NCBI GenBank assembly: GCA_009919445.1
Contig: RGBY01000133.1
Coordinates: 1 to 7,139 of the forward strand
From: Planctomycetia bacterium
GTDB lineage: Bacteria > Planctomycetota > Planctomycetia > Pirellulales > UBA1268
DNA length: 7,139 nucleotides
Direction: 5' to 3'
The translations under genes were made by a program, and so were the position numbers. A model generated the notes under the pieces. That model ran no database searches. It saw only the letters and a list, made by a program, of their open reading frames with translations, and had not been told where the DNA came from. Position 1 is the first letter of the stretch. Every line of letters starts with the position of its first letter. Positions 1 through 5,896 of the stretch are shown here, in pieces.

Positions 1-702
1 CGGGTCATCCACGAAGACGAAAAGAAGCGGGTTGCCTATCACGAGGCAGCCCATGCCTTAGTCGCCTACTCGCTTCCCAATACCGATCCGATTCACAAGG
101 TCTCAATCATCCCCCGGGGGCTGGCTGCTCTGGGGTACACCATGCAGCGTCCGGAAGATGACCGGTACCTGCTCACCCAGAGTGAACTGGAAAGTCGGAT
201 CCAGGTGCTGCTGGCTGGCACGATTGCGGAAGAAATGGTCTATGACGATGTCTCAACCGGTGCCCAAAACGATCTGGAACGGGCCAGTGAGATTGCCCGC
301 TCGATGGTGATGGATTACGGCATGAGTCAACTTGGCCGGGTCAATTACCGTGAAAGCCAGCGGTCGCCATTTCTTACAGGCGGTGGTGCCGATCTAGGAG
401 CAAGCCGCAGCCATAGTGAAGAGACCGCCCGCGAGATCGATGAAGAAGTGCGGCGGATCATCGATTCTTCTATTGAGCAGGTCCGGCAGATTCTGCAGAC
501 CCGCAGGAGCTCACTCGAGGCCGTCACCAGCAGACTGATCGAGGCCGAGGTTATTGACGGCGTCGATCTCCGGGAAATTGTCGAAACCACCAGCGGAAAG
601 CCCCAACTGGTTCCTGGCACTGGCACCGAACGCCGGGGCAGCACGCCCAAGCAGGCTACCGATACCGAGGCGGAGCCACCCGCTGATGCTGCTGGCCAGT
701 AG
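1..702 (+). CDS. ftsH: ATP-dependent zinc metalloprotease FtsH, C-terminal part (5' end outside window)
   Basis: The frame is open from base 1 and gives 233 residues before the TAG at 700-702. FtsH is a membrane-anchored AAA+ protease that extracts and degrades membrane and short-lived cytosolic proteins. Only its M41 peptidase domain lies here; the transmembrane and AAA modules must lie upstream. The zinc-binding HEAAH motif is at partial residues 14-18 (bases 40-54). The third zinc ligand is the Asp in STGAQNDLERA, at about partial residue 91. Both are intact, so the protease should be active. The helical C-terminal part (SHSEETAREIDEEVRRII onward) is typical of the family. It is followed by a polar, low-complexity tail rich in Thr, Pro, Gly and Ala, which is common in FtsH. 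No start codon is in the window, and the Met at base 142 is internal. The identification is firm; membership of one of several FtsH paralogues cannot be decided. Confidence 0.96.
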   Translation, partial: RVIHEDEKKRVAYHEAAHALVAYSLPNTDPIHKVSIIPRGLAALGYTMQRPEDDRYLLTQSELESRIQVLLAGTIAEEMVYDDVSTGAQNDLERASEIARSMVMDYGMSQLGRVNYRESQRSPFLTGGGADLGASRSHSEETAREIDEEVRRIIDSSIEQVRQILQTRRSSLEAVTSRLIEAEVIDGVDLREIVETTSGKPQLVPGTGTERRGSTPKQATDTEAEPPADAAGQ

Positions 703-732
703 CCGCACGATTCATACAACCGGCTCATTTGA

Positions 733-745
733 CCAGCTTCGCTGG
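733..745 (+). repeat. Small hairpin downstream of ftsH
   Basis: CCAGC-TTC-GCTGG is a perfect 5-bp stem with a 3-base loop, 31 bases after the ftsH stop. No T run follows, so it is at best a weak or factor-assisted 3'-end signal. It may be chance. Confidence 0.25.
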
Positions 746-847
746 CCTCCTTGAGCCATGTTCAGCCGCCTGCCGATGAGCCAGAGAGCGGTTGAAAAGC
801 ACGTCGCCGCAGTTCAGCACCATCCCCTGAGGAGTTTGGGCAGCGTC

Positions 848-1060
848 ATGTGGAAGAGCATGTTTTTAGCGGTCGGAATATTCGCCGCCGTGGTCGGTAT
901 CGAACTACTATTTGTTGACTCTGCCGTCATTGTTCCTTTGGCCGGTGGAAGTGGCCGGCTTATCTCAGCCCCGGAATGGGCGCCATGGCTGTTGATTTCA
1001 GTCGGGGCCATCACCATCCTCAACCTCTGCACGTTGCCACGGGGACTGATCAGGGAGTAG
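848..1060 (+). CDS. Small two-helix membrane protein of unknown function
   Basis: This protein of 70 residues has two predicted membrane helices, about residues 4-24 (FLAVGIFAAVVGIELLFV) and 42-61 (PWLLISVGAITILNLCTL). They are joined by a Gly/Ser-rich loop ending in SAPEWAPW, and the C-terminus is short and basic. I chose the ATG at 848 because the membrane segment begins directly after it and GAGGAG lies upstream (829-834), although the 13-base spacing is long. The frame is open back to an ATG at 758, which would add 30 polar residues (His, Gln and Arg rich) that do not look like part of the protein. I associate similar short MWK/MWR proteins with a PEWxPW loop with planctomycetes, but from memory only. 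It lies 145 bases after ftsH and 45 before the DCC gene, on the same strand. No function can be assigned. Confidence 0.68.
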   Translation: MWKSMFLAVGIFAAVVGIELLFVDSAVIVPLAGGSGRLISAPEWAPWLLISVGAITILNLCTLPRGLIRE

Positions 1061-1105
1061 ATCCGCGGGGCTTGAACGATTGAGTTTAGCTCACTCTGGA
1101 CCACG

Positions 1106-1504
1106 ATGATCACCACCCAGACCAAGCCCGATCACGACACGGTCCTCTTTGATGGCCAGTGCCGATTTTGTCGCCGTCAGATTGCAGTCCTTCGCTGGCT
1201 CGACTGGTGGGGCCGGCTGCGTTTCACCTCATCCCATGAGCCGAGCGTGAGTGAAACGTTTCCAGAGATTTCGCCAGAAGAACTTCAGCAGCAGATGTTC
1301 GTCGTCGATCGTCAGGGACAAGCCCGTGGCGGAGCCGTAGCGATACGATATCTCTCACGACGACTCCCACCGCTCTGGCCGCTTGCTCTGCTGCTGCATA
1401 TTCCAGGATCGCTCCCACTCTGGAATGCCCTCTACGCCTTTATTGCCAAGCGGCGTCTCCTTCTTGCCGGACGCTGCGACGACAACAGCTGCCAGCTTCC
1501 GTAA
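1106..1504 (+). CDS. DCC-family thiol protein (DUF393, YuxK-like)
   Basis: This 132-residue protein has the signature of the DCC family: VLFDGQCRFCRRQI at residues 13-26, giving D16-x-x-C19-x-x-C22. The family has a thioredoxin-like character and is named for this motif; it is often annotated as a thiol-disulfide oxidoreductase, though the substrate is generally unknown. The rest also fits. FTSSHEP follows the first helices, a gly-rich turn (RGGAVAIRYLSRRL, residues 74-87) matches the usual 'G..A.....' segment, and a hydrophobic Pro/Leu/Trp region leads to ALYAFIAKRR. There are two further cysteines at the very end (C124 and C129, in RCDDNSCQLP). No signal peptide is present, so it should be cytosolic or membrane-associated. 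The ATG at 1106 places the motif at the usual distance from the N-terminus; no strong ribosome-binding site is visible. It is the last + strand gene before the convergent spacer. Confidence 0.88.
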   Translation: MITTQTKPDHDTVLFDGQCRFCRRQIAVLRWLDWWGRLRFTSSHEPSVSETFPEISPEELQQQMFVVDRQGQARGGAVAIRYLSRRLPPLWPLALLLHIPGSLPLWNALYAFIAKRRLLLAGRCDDNSCQLP

Positions 1505-1546
1505 GGCAGGAAACAGGGCAGAGCGTAGGGAGATGGCAGACGTTCA

Positions 1547-1566
1547 CACGGGCACGGCGGCCCGTG
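1547..1566. terminator. GC-rich hairpin in convergent spacer, possible bidirectional terminator
   Basis: CACGGGC-ACGGCG-GCCCGTG is a perfect 7-bp stem with a 6-base loop. It lies between the 3' ends of the DCC gene (1504) and the methyltransferase gene (1668), which face each other. No T run follows on either strand, so a role as intrinsic terminator is uncertain. A transcript-end or RNA-stability role is inferred from position only. Confidence 0.4.
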
Positions 1567-1638
1567 AGTGGCCGGTGAGGGCTGCCGGTCCTGCTTGGCT
1601 TTCCCTGAGCGCAGAGGAAAACCTGGCTTGATCACACA

Positions 1639-1663
1639 GGTCGCCCCGACCGAGATGGTTTTT
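1639..1663 (+). terminator. Weak terminator-like hairpin with distal T run
   Basis: GGTCG-CCC-CGACC (1639-1651) is a perfect 5-bp stem, followed after seven bases by TTTTT (1659-1663). It is correctly placed to end + strand transcription from the ftsH side just before the opposing gene. The gap between stem and T run makes it a poor match to the classical intrinsic form. Confidence 0.3.
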
Positions 1664-1667
1664 ACGG

Positions 1668-2432
1668 CTACTTATCAGCCCGACCGAAGAACATCAGGTG
1701 CTGCCAAGGAAGCTGGTCAAACTCCCGAACGAGTGTGAAGCCATTGGGTTCAAGTTCCCGCTTCACCTGGGCCTTGGTCATCTTGTGCAGCGGCTTGATT
1801 GGGACTGCCAGATCTTCACCACGAAATTCTGCCAACACGATTTGCCCGGTGGGGCTAAGGCTCTCACGAATTTCAGCTAGCATCTGCTCAGGATGAGAGA
1901 ACTCGTGATAGACATCGACACAAAAAACCAGATCGACTTTCCCGGCCGGCAGACGCGGGTCGATCATGGTGCCGAGAACTGGTCGAATGTTGAAGAGCTT
2001 TTCCTTTCGTGCCCGCACCACGAGCAACCTGAGCATCTCGGGCTGGATATCAACGGCATAGACTGTTCCCTCAGGACCCACCCGACGGGCGAGCTCAAGG
2101 GTATAGAAACCATTTCCACAGCCCAGATCGCAGATGGTCTGGCCCGGCCTGATCTCTAGCGCCTCCAGCAGCATCCGACAGTCTTCTTCTCGCTGCCGGC
2201 TTTCTCGCACCAGCCAAGGTGCACCGGTGTAGTGCATGGTCTGGGCGATTTCCCGACCCCGGTAGTGGGTCAGCGGTGGAGGAATCTCAATACGCCGGTC
2301 AATCCGCAGGTCAATCGCCAGCGGCGGCAACGACTGCCCCCCTTCAGGTTCAGCAGCAGCCGCAGTGATGCACGACAGCACAACCAGCTGGCCGAGTACA
2401 GCGACACGAGTTGGAAGGGTGGTCTTGCTCAT
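1668..2432 (-). CDS. Exported class I SAM-dependent methyltransferase
   Basis: From the ATG at 2432 the protein has 254 residues. It starts with an export signal: basic n-region (K3, R9), hydrophobic core AVLGQLVVLSCITAAAA (residues 11-27), then Glu/Pro. Cleavage could follow the Ala run. Alternatively, VLSC (18-21) resembles an imperfect lipobox, making it a possible lipoprotein. The rest is a class I methyltransferase: motif I CDLGCGNGFY (101-110), the acidic SAM-ribose ligand in VYAVDIQPEM (D128), a motif IV-like region DLVFCVDVYHEFSHP (167-181) and a C-terminal strand region. The substrate is unknown. The frame extends 45 residues upstream to 2567, but this overlaps lpxI and lacks domain character, so I rejected that start. 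It begins 46 bases after the lpxI stop and is probably the last gene of that transcription unit. No strong ribosome-binding site is seen. Methyltransferase fold is secure; export is a prediction. Confidence 0.88.
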   Translation of the reverse strand: MSKTTLPTRVAVLGQLVVLSCITAAAAEPEGGQSLPPLAIDLRIDRRIEIPPPLTHYRGREIAQTMHYTGAPWLVRESRQREEDCRMLLEALEIRPGQTICDLGCGNGFYTLELARRVGPEGTVYAVDIQPEMLRLLVVRARKEKLFNIRPVLGTMIDPRLPAGKVDLVFCVDVYHEFSHPEQMLAEIRESLSPTGQIVLAEFRGEDLAVPIKPLHKMTKAQVKRELEPNGFTLVREFDQLPWQHLMFFGRADK

Positions 2433-2478
2433 GCCAAAGATTCTACCGCCACTGCATCCCCGCCCGCGAATCGGGCAG

Positions 2479-3414
2479 TCAGGCAGCGTCGTACCGCGGC
2501 TGCTCCAGCAGGGGCACGCCTGCCACATCAAAGCAGCTGACGATCGAAATGCCGCAGCGGCTGGCATAGCCGGTCAATTGGTCGCGATCGACGAGAATCG
2601 TCTTCCCTGCCTCAATCGCCAGCACCCGGCCGCCAGCGGCCCGGATGGACTGCAAGGTGCCGATGCCAATCGTGGGCATGTCAAACCGTTCATCCTGCTG
2701 CGGCTTGGCCACCTTCACCACCGTCATGCCACCAGCCCGACAGAGCTCGCCCGCCCGTCGAATGCACTCATCAGTACCTTCGATTGCTTCAAGCGCCAGT
2801 GGAGCACGGTTTTTCACGACGACGGTCTGGCCGATGTCGAGCCGCCCCAGTTCCTTGGCCAGCTTCCAGCCGAAGGCGACATCAGCCATCATTTTCTTTG
2901 ACAACGGACGACCAGCGAGAAGCCCACTGGTCGCCAGGAGTTCCGGGGCAAAATCAGTAGCCGGGCAGATGCGAATGCCGGCCTGCTCAAATGCTCGGGC
3001 AATTGCCCCAAGCAGGGAGTCGTCTCGGTTGTCCTTGCGCCAGCTGACAAGATGGGGCCAGAATGTCCGCAGGCCCTTCCAGTCAGGCAGATGCCGCAGC
3101 CAGCCGAATCGACGGAAGAGTTTCTTCTTGTGGATCTTGCCAGCCATGGTTGCCCGCAGCACACCATGCTTTTGAAAAAAGTCGATTGCCTTGCCGATCT
3201 CAGCCACCCCGACCTCGCCGTAGGCATCAGCTAGCGGAGCCAGCGACTCTTCGGCATGGTGACGAATGGTCAAGATTGCCACCCGACCACCCCGGTTGCG
3301 AATGGCCTCGGCCGTTGCCAGTGGAAACCGCCCCCAGCCAGCCAGCAGGCCGATCATTTCACCGTCCAGCGACGGGATCGAGGCAAGCGCGTCGGCTGAA
3401 GTCAGAGGTGTCAT
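2479..3414 (-). CDS. lpxI: UDP-2,3-diacylglucosamine diphosphatase LpxI
   Basis: LpxI hydrolyses UDP-2,3-diacylglucosamine to lipid X and UMP, the step done by LpxH in E. coli, on the cytoplasmic face of the inner membrane. From the ATG at 3414 it has 311 residues, slightly longer than the usual 270-290. The N-terminal domain opens with GLLAGWGRFPLATAEAIRNR (residues 22-41), the family's Gly-rich start. The conserved GEVGVAEIGKAIDFF and AGKIHKKKLF segments follow. The C-terminal (DUF1009) domain contains DIGQTVVVKN, the conserved IEGTDECIRRAGEL and KVAKPQQDERFDMPTIGIGT, all characteristic. The start is uncertain: GTG at 3471 (330 aa, GAGG upstream but inside a hairpin), ATG at 3414, or ATG at 3357 (292 aa, directly before GLLAG). 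I chose 3414 as the middle option. It lies 112 bases after lpxD, which makes its substrate. Confidence 0.92.
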   Translation of the reverse strand: MTPLTSADALASIPSLDGEMIGLLAGWGRFPLATAEAIRNRGGRVAILTIRHHAEESLAPLADAYGEVGVAEIGKAIDFFQKHGVLRATMAGKIHKKKLFRRFGWLRHLPDWKGLRTFWPHLVSWRKDNRDDSLLGAIARAFEQAGIRICPATDFAPELLATSGLLAGRPLSKKMMADVAFGWKLAKELGRLDIGQTVVVKNRAPLALEAIEGTDECIRRAGELCRAGGMTVVKVAKPQQDERFDMPTIGIGTLQSIRAAGGRVLAIEAGKTILVDRDQLTGYASRCGISIVSCFDVAGVPLLEQPRYDAA

Positions 3415-3473
3415 GGTGGAAGTGGTCACTGTTTCAAAGGTCACATCAAAGGCATGCGATCGGGCTGGCACAC

Positions 3474-3488
3474 CCGGGCCTCGCCCGG
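3474..3488. repeat. Perfect hairpin between lpxD and lpxI
   Basis: CCGGGC-CTC-GCCCGG is a perfect all-GC 6-bp stem with a 3-base loop in the lpxD-lpxI spacer. No T run follows on the minus strand. If lpxI used the GTG at 3471, its GAGG ribosome-binding sequence would fall in the loop and 3' arm, which could limit translation. Otherwise it may be an attenuation or mRNA-stability element. Confidence 0.4.
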
Positions 3489-3526
3489 CTCAATTGGCTA
3501 CTCCAGCTGCTATGCAAAGCTGCTAC

Positions 3527-4405
3527 TTAGGCGGCCCGGCCAGCCGCAGCCCCCCCCTCTGGTAGCGTCTGTTCGAGTTCCTCAATTCGGCGGGCAAGTT
3601 GCTTGAGTTGCTTCCGCATCTCTGGCAGCTTTGTCATAGCGGCGAGTTGAAGCTTTCGCGCCTTCAGATCGATTGCCGGTTCACCCAAGACGGTCCGCTT
3701 CGCCGGCACGTCATTCGATACACCAGAGCGGGCACCGAGGACAGCACCGTCACCAATATGGATGTGGTCCCGCAGGCCACACTGCCCGGCCATGATTACC
3801 CACTCACCGGTGCTGGTGCTGCCCGCCACACCAACTTGTGAGCAGATCATGTTGTGCTGACCAATCCGGCAGTTGTGGGCAATCATCACGAGGTTGTCGA
3901 TCTTTGTGCCACTACCGATGGTGGTTGGCCCATAGGTGCCGCGATCAATGGTGGTACCAGCACCAACCTCGACCCGATCACCCAACTCCACCCAGCCGAG
4001 TTGCGCAGAAAGCTCAAGCCCTTCTGTATTTGGCTTATAGCCAAAGCCATAGGCACCAAGCACGGCATTGGCGTGAATGATGCAGTCGCGTCCAACCACA
4101 GTGTCTTCGTAGAGCACGGCACCCGAGAAGATGGTGCTGCCCGCTCCGATTCGACAGCCTGCTGCCAGGTGAACACCAGCGTGAACAGTCACGCCTGCAG
4201 CGAGTTCAACATCCGGACCGATGACGGCCAGTGGATGAACCTCAACATCTCCGGCCAGCCGCGCCGTCGGATCGATGACTGCCTGGGGGCTGACACCCTG
4301 ACGGGCTTGAGTCCGTGGTGGCCGAAACTGCTGAACAATCTGAGCAAAAGCCGCATGGACATTATCGACTTCAATGATCGGACGATCTTGCGGTCCCCTG
4401 CGCAT
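3527..4405 (-). CDS. lpxD: UDP-3-O-acylglucosamine N-acyltransferase LpxD, missing N-terminal domain
   Basis: LpxD transfers a hydroxyacyl chain from acyl-ACP to the 2-amino group of UDP-3-O-acylglucosamine in lipid A synthesis. From the ATG at 4405 it has 292 residues, against about 340 in E. coli. Left-handed beta-helix hexapeptide repeats run from about residue 37 to 240. Within them are ANAVLGAYGFGYKPN and VEVGAGTTIDRGTYGPTTIG, both LpxD hallmarks. The catalytic His is in MIAHNCRIG (about residue 177). A second conserved His region, LRDHIHIGDG, and a C-terminal helical segment (KLPEMRKQLKQLARRIEELE) follow. The protein begins at PIIEVDNVHAAFAQIV, matching about E. coli residue 70, so most of the uridine-binding domain is absent. 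A GTG at 4432 (301 aa) is an alternative start; neither has a clear ribosome-binding site. The frame stays open to 4711, but that part is the membrane-protein gene read out of frame. Acyltransferase identity is firm; activity of the short form is uncertain. Confidence 0.9.
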   Translation of the reverse strand: MRRGPQDRPIIEVDNVHAAFAQIVQQFRPPRTQARQGVSPQAVIDPTARLAGDVEVHPLAVIGPDVELAAGVTVHAGVHLAAGCRIGAGSTIFSGAVLYEDTVVGRDCIIHANAVLGAYGFGYKPNTEGLELSAQLGWVELGDRVEVGAGTTIDRGTYGPTTIGSGTKIDNLVMIAHNCRIGQHNMICSQVGVAGSTSTGEWVIMAGQCGLRDHIHIGDGAVLGARSGVSNDVPAKRTVLGEPAIDLKARKLQLAAMTKLPEMRKQLKQLARRIEELEQTLPEGGAAAGRAA

Positions 4406-4445
4406 GCGTGCCCGTAGCCGCCACCGGCTCACGAGTGGGGGAAGA

Positions 4446-4961
4446 TTAGGCGTCCTGCGGAGGGGCCGCAAGATCGGCCGCCCCTGAAAACCCAGGCGTC
4501 CAGAGTGGTCGCAGCATGGCCACCGCCAGTCCCAGCCGGGCCGTCCAGAGCAGAGTCCGAATCCAGTTGGATTCGACGAGGAACCGGTGCGTGGCAGGAT
4601 CCCAGCTAGCGGAAAGACGTAGATGGCAGGGCACCTGGAGAAAAAACGTGCTTGCCCAGATGCCGGCGAGCAGCCCCACCCCGAGGAGGGGAAGCCAACT
4701 GGGCATCCCACGCGGACGCCGCACGAGCAGCCAGATAGCCGCTGCCCCCTCCATCAGCATTGGCGGAATCACGACCGGACCCGTGCGATCCCGATGGGCC
4801 ACCTCCCAGCGACCGAAGTCTTCGTGCGGCCAGCCCTCCATGAGCGGATAGTGCACGATCTGCACAAACCAGATCAGGCCGGTCATGCAGCCAGTGGCGA
4901 CCAGTTGGAGCACCAGCGGCCACCTAGCCGCCTGTGGAGCGATAGCCATCAAGTTCCTCAT
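4446..4961 (-). CDS. Four-helix integral membrane protein of unknown function
   Basis: This 171-residue protein has four hydrophobic segments: about 15-40 (ending WFVQIVHYPL), 62-80 (PVVIPPMLMEGAAAIWLLV), 88-112 (ending STFFLQVPCHLRL) and 133-151 (WIRTLLWTARLGLAVAML). Polar and aromatic residues at helix ends stand out: Q34 and H37 in the first helix, H56/R60 before the second, E71 within it, Q109/H113 in the third, and NWIRT after it. I recall a family of uncharacterised bacterial membrane proteins with these VHYPL, VPPMLxEG and NWIRTxxW motifs, but cannot name an accession. The C-terminus ends normally after the fourth helix, so the gene looks complete. The start could be GTG 4964, ATG 4961 or ATG 4949; no strong ribosome-binding site helps. 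It ends 40 bases before the lpxD ATG (13 before the alternative GTG) and is probably the first gene of the lpxD-lpxI unit. Confidence 0.8.
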   Translation of the reverse strand: MRNLMAIAPQAARWPLVLQLVATGCMTGLIWFVQIVHYPLMEGWPHEDFGRWEVAHRDRTGPVVIPPMLMEGAAAIWLLVRRPRGMPSWLPLLGVGLLAGIWASTFFLQVPCHLRLSASWDPATHRFLVESNWIRTLLWTARLGLAVAMLRPLWTPGFSGAADLAAPPQDA

Positions 4962-5089
4962 CACATGGGCTCAGTCAGGTTTGCACCGACCATTTCGATC
5001 AGCTGGTGGTCGCGATTGAGCAATCAGCATACCCATCTCACGCCGACTGGTTCTTCCACGGCTGAGCACTGGCGGTGTTCAAGTGCCCG

Positions 5090-5099
5090 GTGACGTCAC
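5090..5099. promoter_or_regulatory. Perfect 10-bp palindrome in spacer upstream of the membrane protein/lpxD unit
   Basis: GTGACGTCAC is a perfect palindrome in the 168-base spacer between the SDR-like gene and the membrane protein gene. Nearby are a looser dyad, CGACCA (4987-4992) with TGGTCG (5007-5012), and a short dyad GATTG-AG-CAATC (5014-5025). The palindrome has the shape of a dimeric regulator's site. I could not place a convincing -35/-10 pair around it, so an operator role is inference. Confidence 0.3.
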
Positions 5100-5129
5100 G
5101 CACAGGCCCGACAGAATCACCTGGCCGCA

Positions 5130-5894
5130 TCAACTGCGGGCTTTCAGATCAGCCAGGCCGCCATCAACGCCGAGAACCTGCCCGGTCACCCAGTCATTCT
5201 GTGGATCAAGCAGCCAGCAGATCGCCCGGGCCACATCGGTTGGCTCTCCCAGCCGGCCCAACGGATGCATCGCAACGGAGGCTTTCTCGGCGAGTTCATT
5301 CGCCAGCAAGCCAGCAGCGAGCGGGGTTCGTACCAGCCCTGGTGCGACGGCATTGAAGCGAATCCGTGCACGGGCGTAGGTCGCTGCGGCTGAAAGGGTG
5401 AGCCCAATCACGCCAGCCTTGGCAGCAGCCACCGCCTCATGGTTTGCCAGACCAATCCGCGCCGCAGCACTGGAAAGCAGTACGACTGAGCCTCCCGCAG
5501 CCTTGAGCATCCGGCCGGCCATGCGGACACAATGAAAAGCCGTTGATAAGTTGGCAGCCAGCGTCGCCTGCCAGTCATCGGGGGTGGTGAGATGGGCGGG
5601 CTTAAGCAAGATCGACCCAACACAGTTCGTGACGCCGGTTAGTCCACCGAGTGCGGCAGATGCGGCTTCCCCGACAGCATCGACCGAGGTGGCATCGGTC
5701 GCCTCAACCTGAGCCCATTCACATCCAAGCTCTGTGGCCAGCAACTGTAGCGGCTCGGAACTGCGACCGGCCAGAAAGACACGACTACCGGCAGAAACCA
5801 ACTGGCGGGCAACCGCCGAGCCGATACCACCTGCACCACCAATGACAAGGACTTTCTGCACACTTGCCTCAACGCGACCAGACTGATCACTCAT
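5130..5894 (-). CDS. Short-chain dehydrogenase/reductase-like protein lacking the catalytic Tyr
   Basis: The protein has 254 residues from the ATG at 5894, the normal size of a classical SDR. The Rossmann nucleotide-binding motif is VLVIGGAGGIGSAVA (residues 15-29), with Ile where TGxxxGIG has Thr. The NNAG element appears as TNCVG (about 90-94), and the structural Asn is in LAANLSTAF (about 115). The active-site Ser is in VLLSSAAA (about 141-142). The YxxxK motif reads HEAVAAAKAG, so the Lys is kept (159) but the Tyr is Val (155). C-terminal features VAPGLVRTP, PLGRLGEPTDVA and WVTGQVLGVDGG are classical. NAD(P) binding is likely; oxidoreductase activity by the usual mechanism is doubtful. 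The ATG lies 2 bases after the sigma-factor stop. A GTG at 5900 would overlap that stop by four bases (GTGA). No independent ribosome-binding site is evident, so translational coupling is likely. The substrate is unknown. Confidence 0.92.
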   Translation of the reverse strand: MSDQSGRVEASVQKVLVIGGAGGIGSAVARQLVSAGSRVFLAGRSSEPLQLLATELGCEWAQVEATDATSVDAVGEAASAALGGLTGVTNCVGSILLKPAHLTTPDDWQATLAANLSTAFHCVRMAGRMLKAAGGSVVLLSSAAARIGLANHEAVAAAKAGVIGLTLSAAATYARARIRFNAVAPGLVRTPLAAGLLANELAEKASVAMHPLGRLGEPTDVARAICWLLDPQNDWVTGQVLGVDGGLADLKARS

Positions 5895-5896
5895 GC

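Noticed and set aside
758..847. Start at 758 for the small two-helix protein
   Set aside because: It adds a polar His/Gln/Arg-rich stretch before the first helix; the ATG at 848 has a purine-rich sequence upstream and starts at the membrane segment.
1505..1667. Small gene or RNA in the convergent spacer
   Set aside because: No coding frame with domain character or ribosome-binding site, and no structured RNA beyond the two hairpins listed.
2433..2567. Upstream start for the methyltransferase at 2567
   Set aside because: It overlaps the lpxI 3' end, adds a Cys/Arg-rich stretch of no domain character, and would bury the export signal inside the protein.
2365..3175. Overlapping + strand open frames opposite lpxI
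   Set aside because: They are low-complexity shadows of the lpxI frame in GC-rich DNA.
3854..4417. Open frame of 187 codons on the + strand within lpxD
   Set aside because: It lies wholly opposite lpxD, whose motifs are unmistakable; the product has no recognisable domain.
4406..4711. Long N-terminal extension of lpxD in the same frame (start at 4711, 394 aa)
   Set aside because: The extra residues are Trp/Cys/Arg/Pro-rich without LpxD similarity, and this DNA encodes the membrane protein in another frame.
4962..5129. Sigma-70 promoter for the membrane protein/lpxD unit
   Set aside because: TTGAAC and TATGCT occur on the minus strand but not with acceptable spacing to each other or to partner hexamers.
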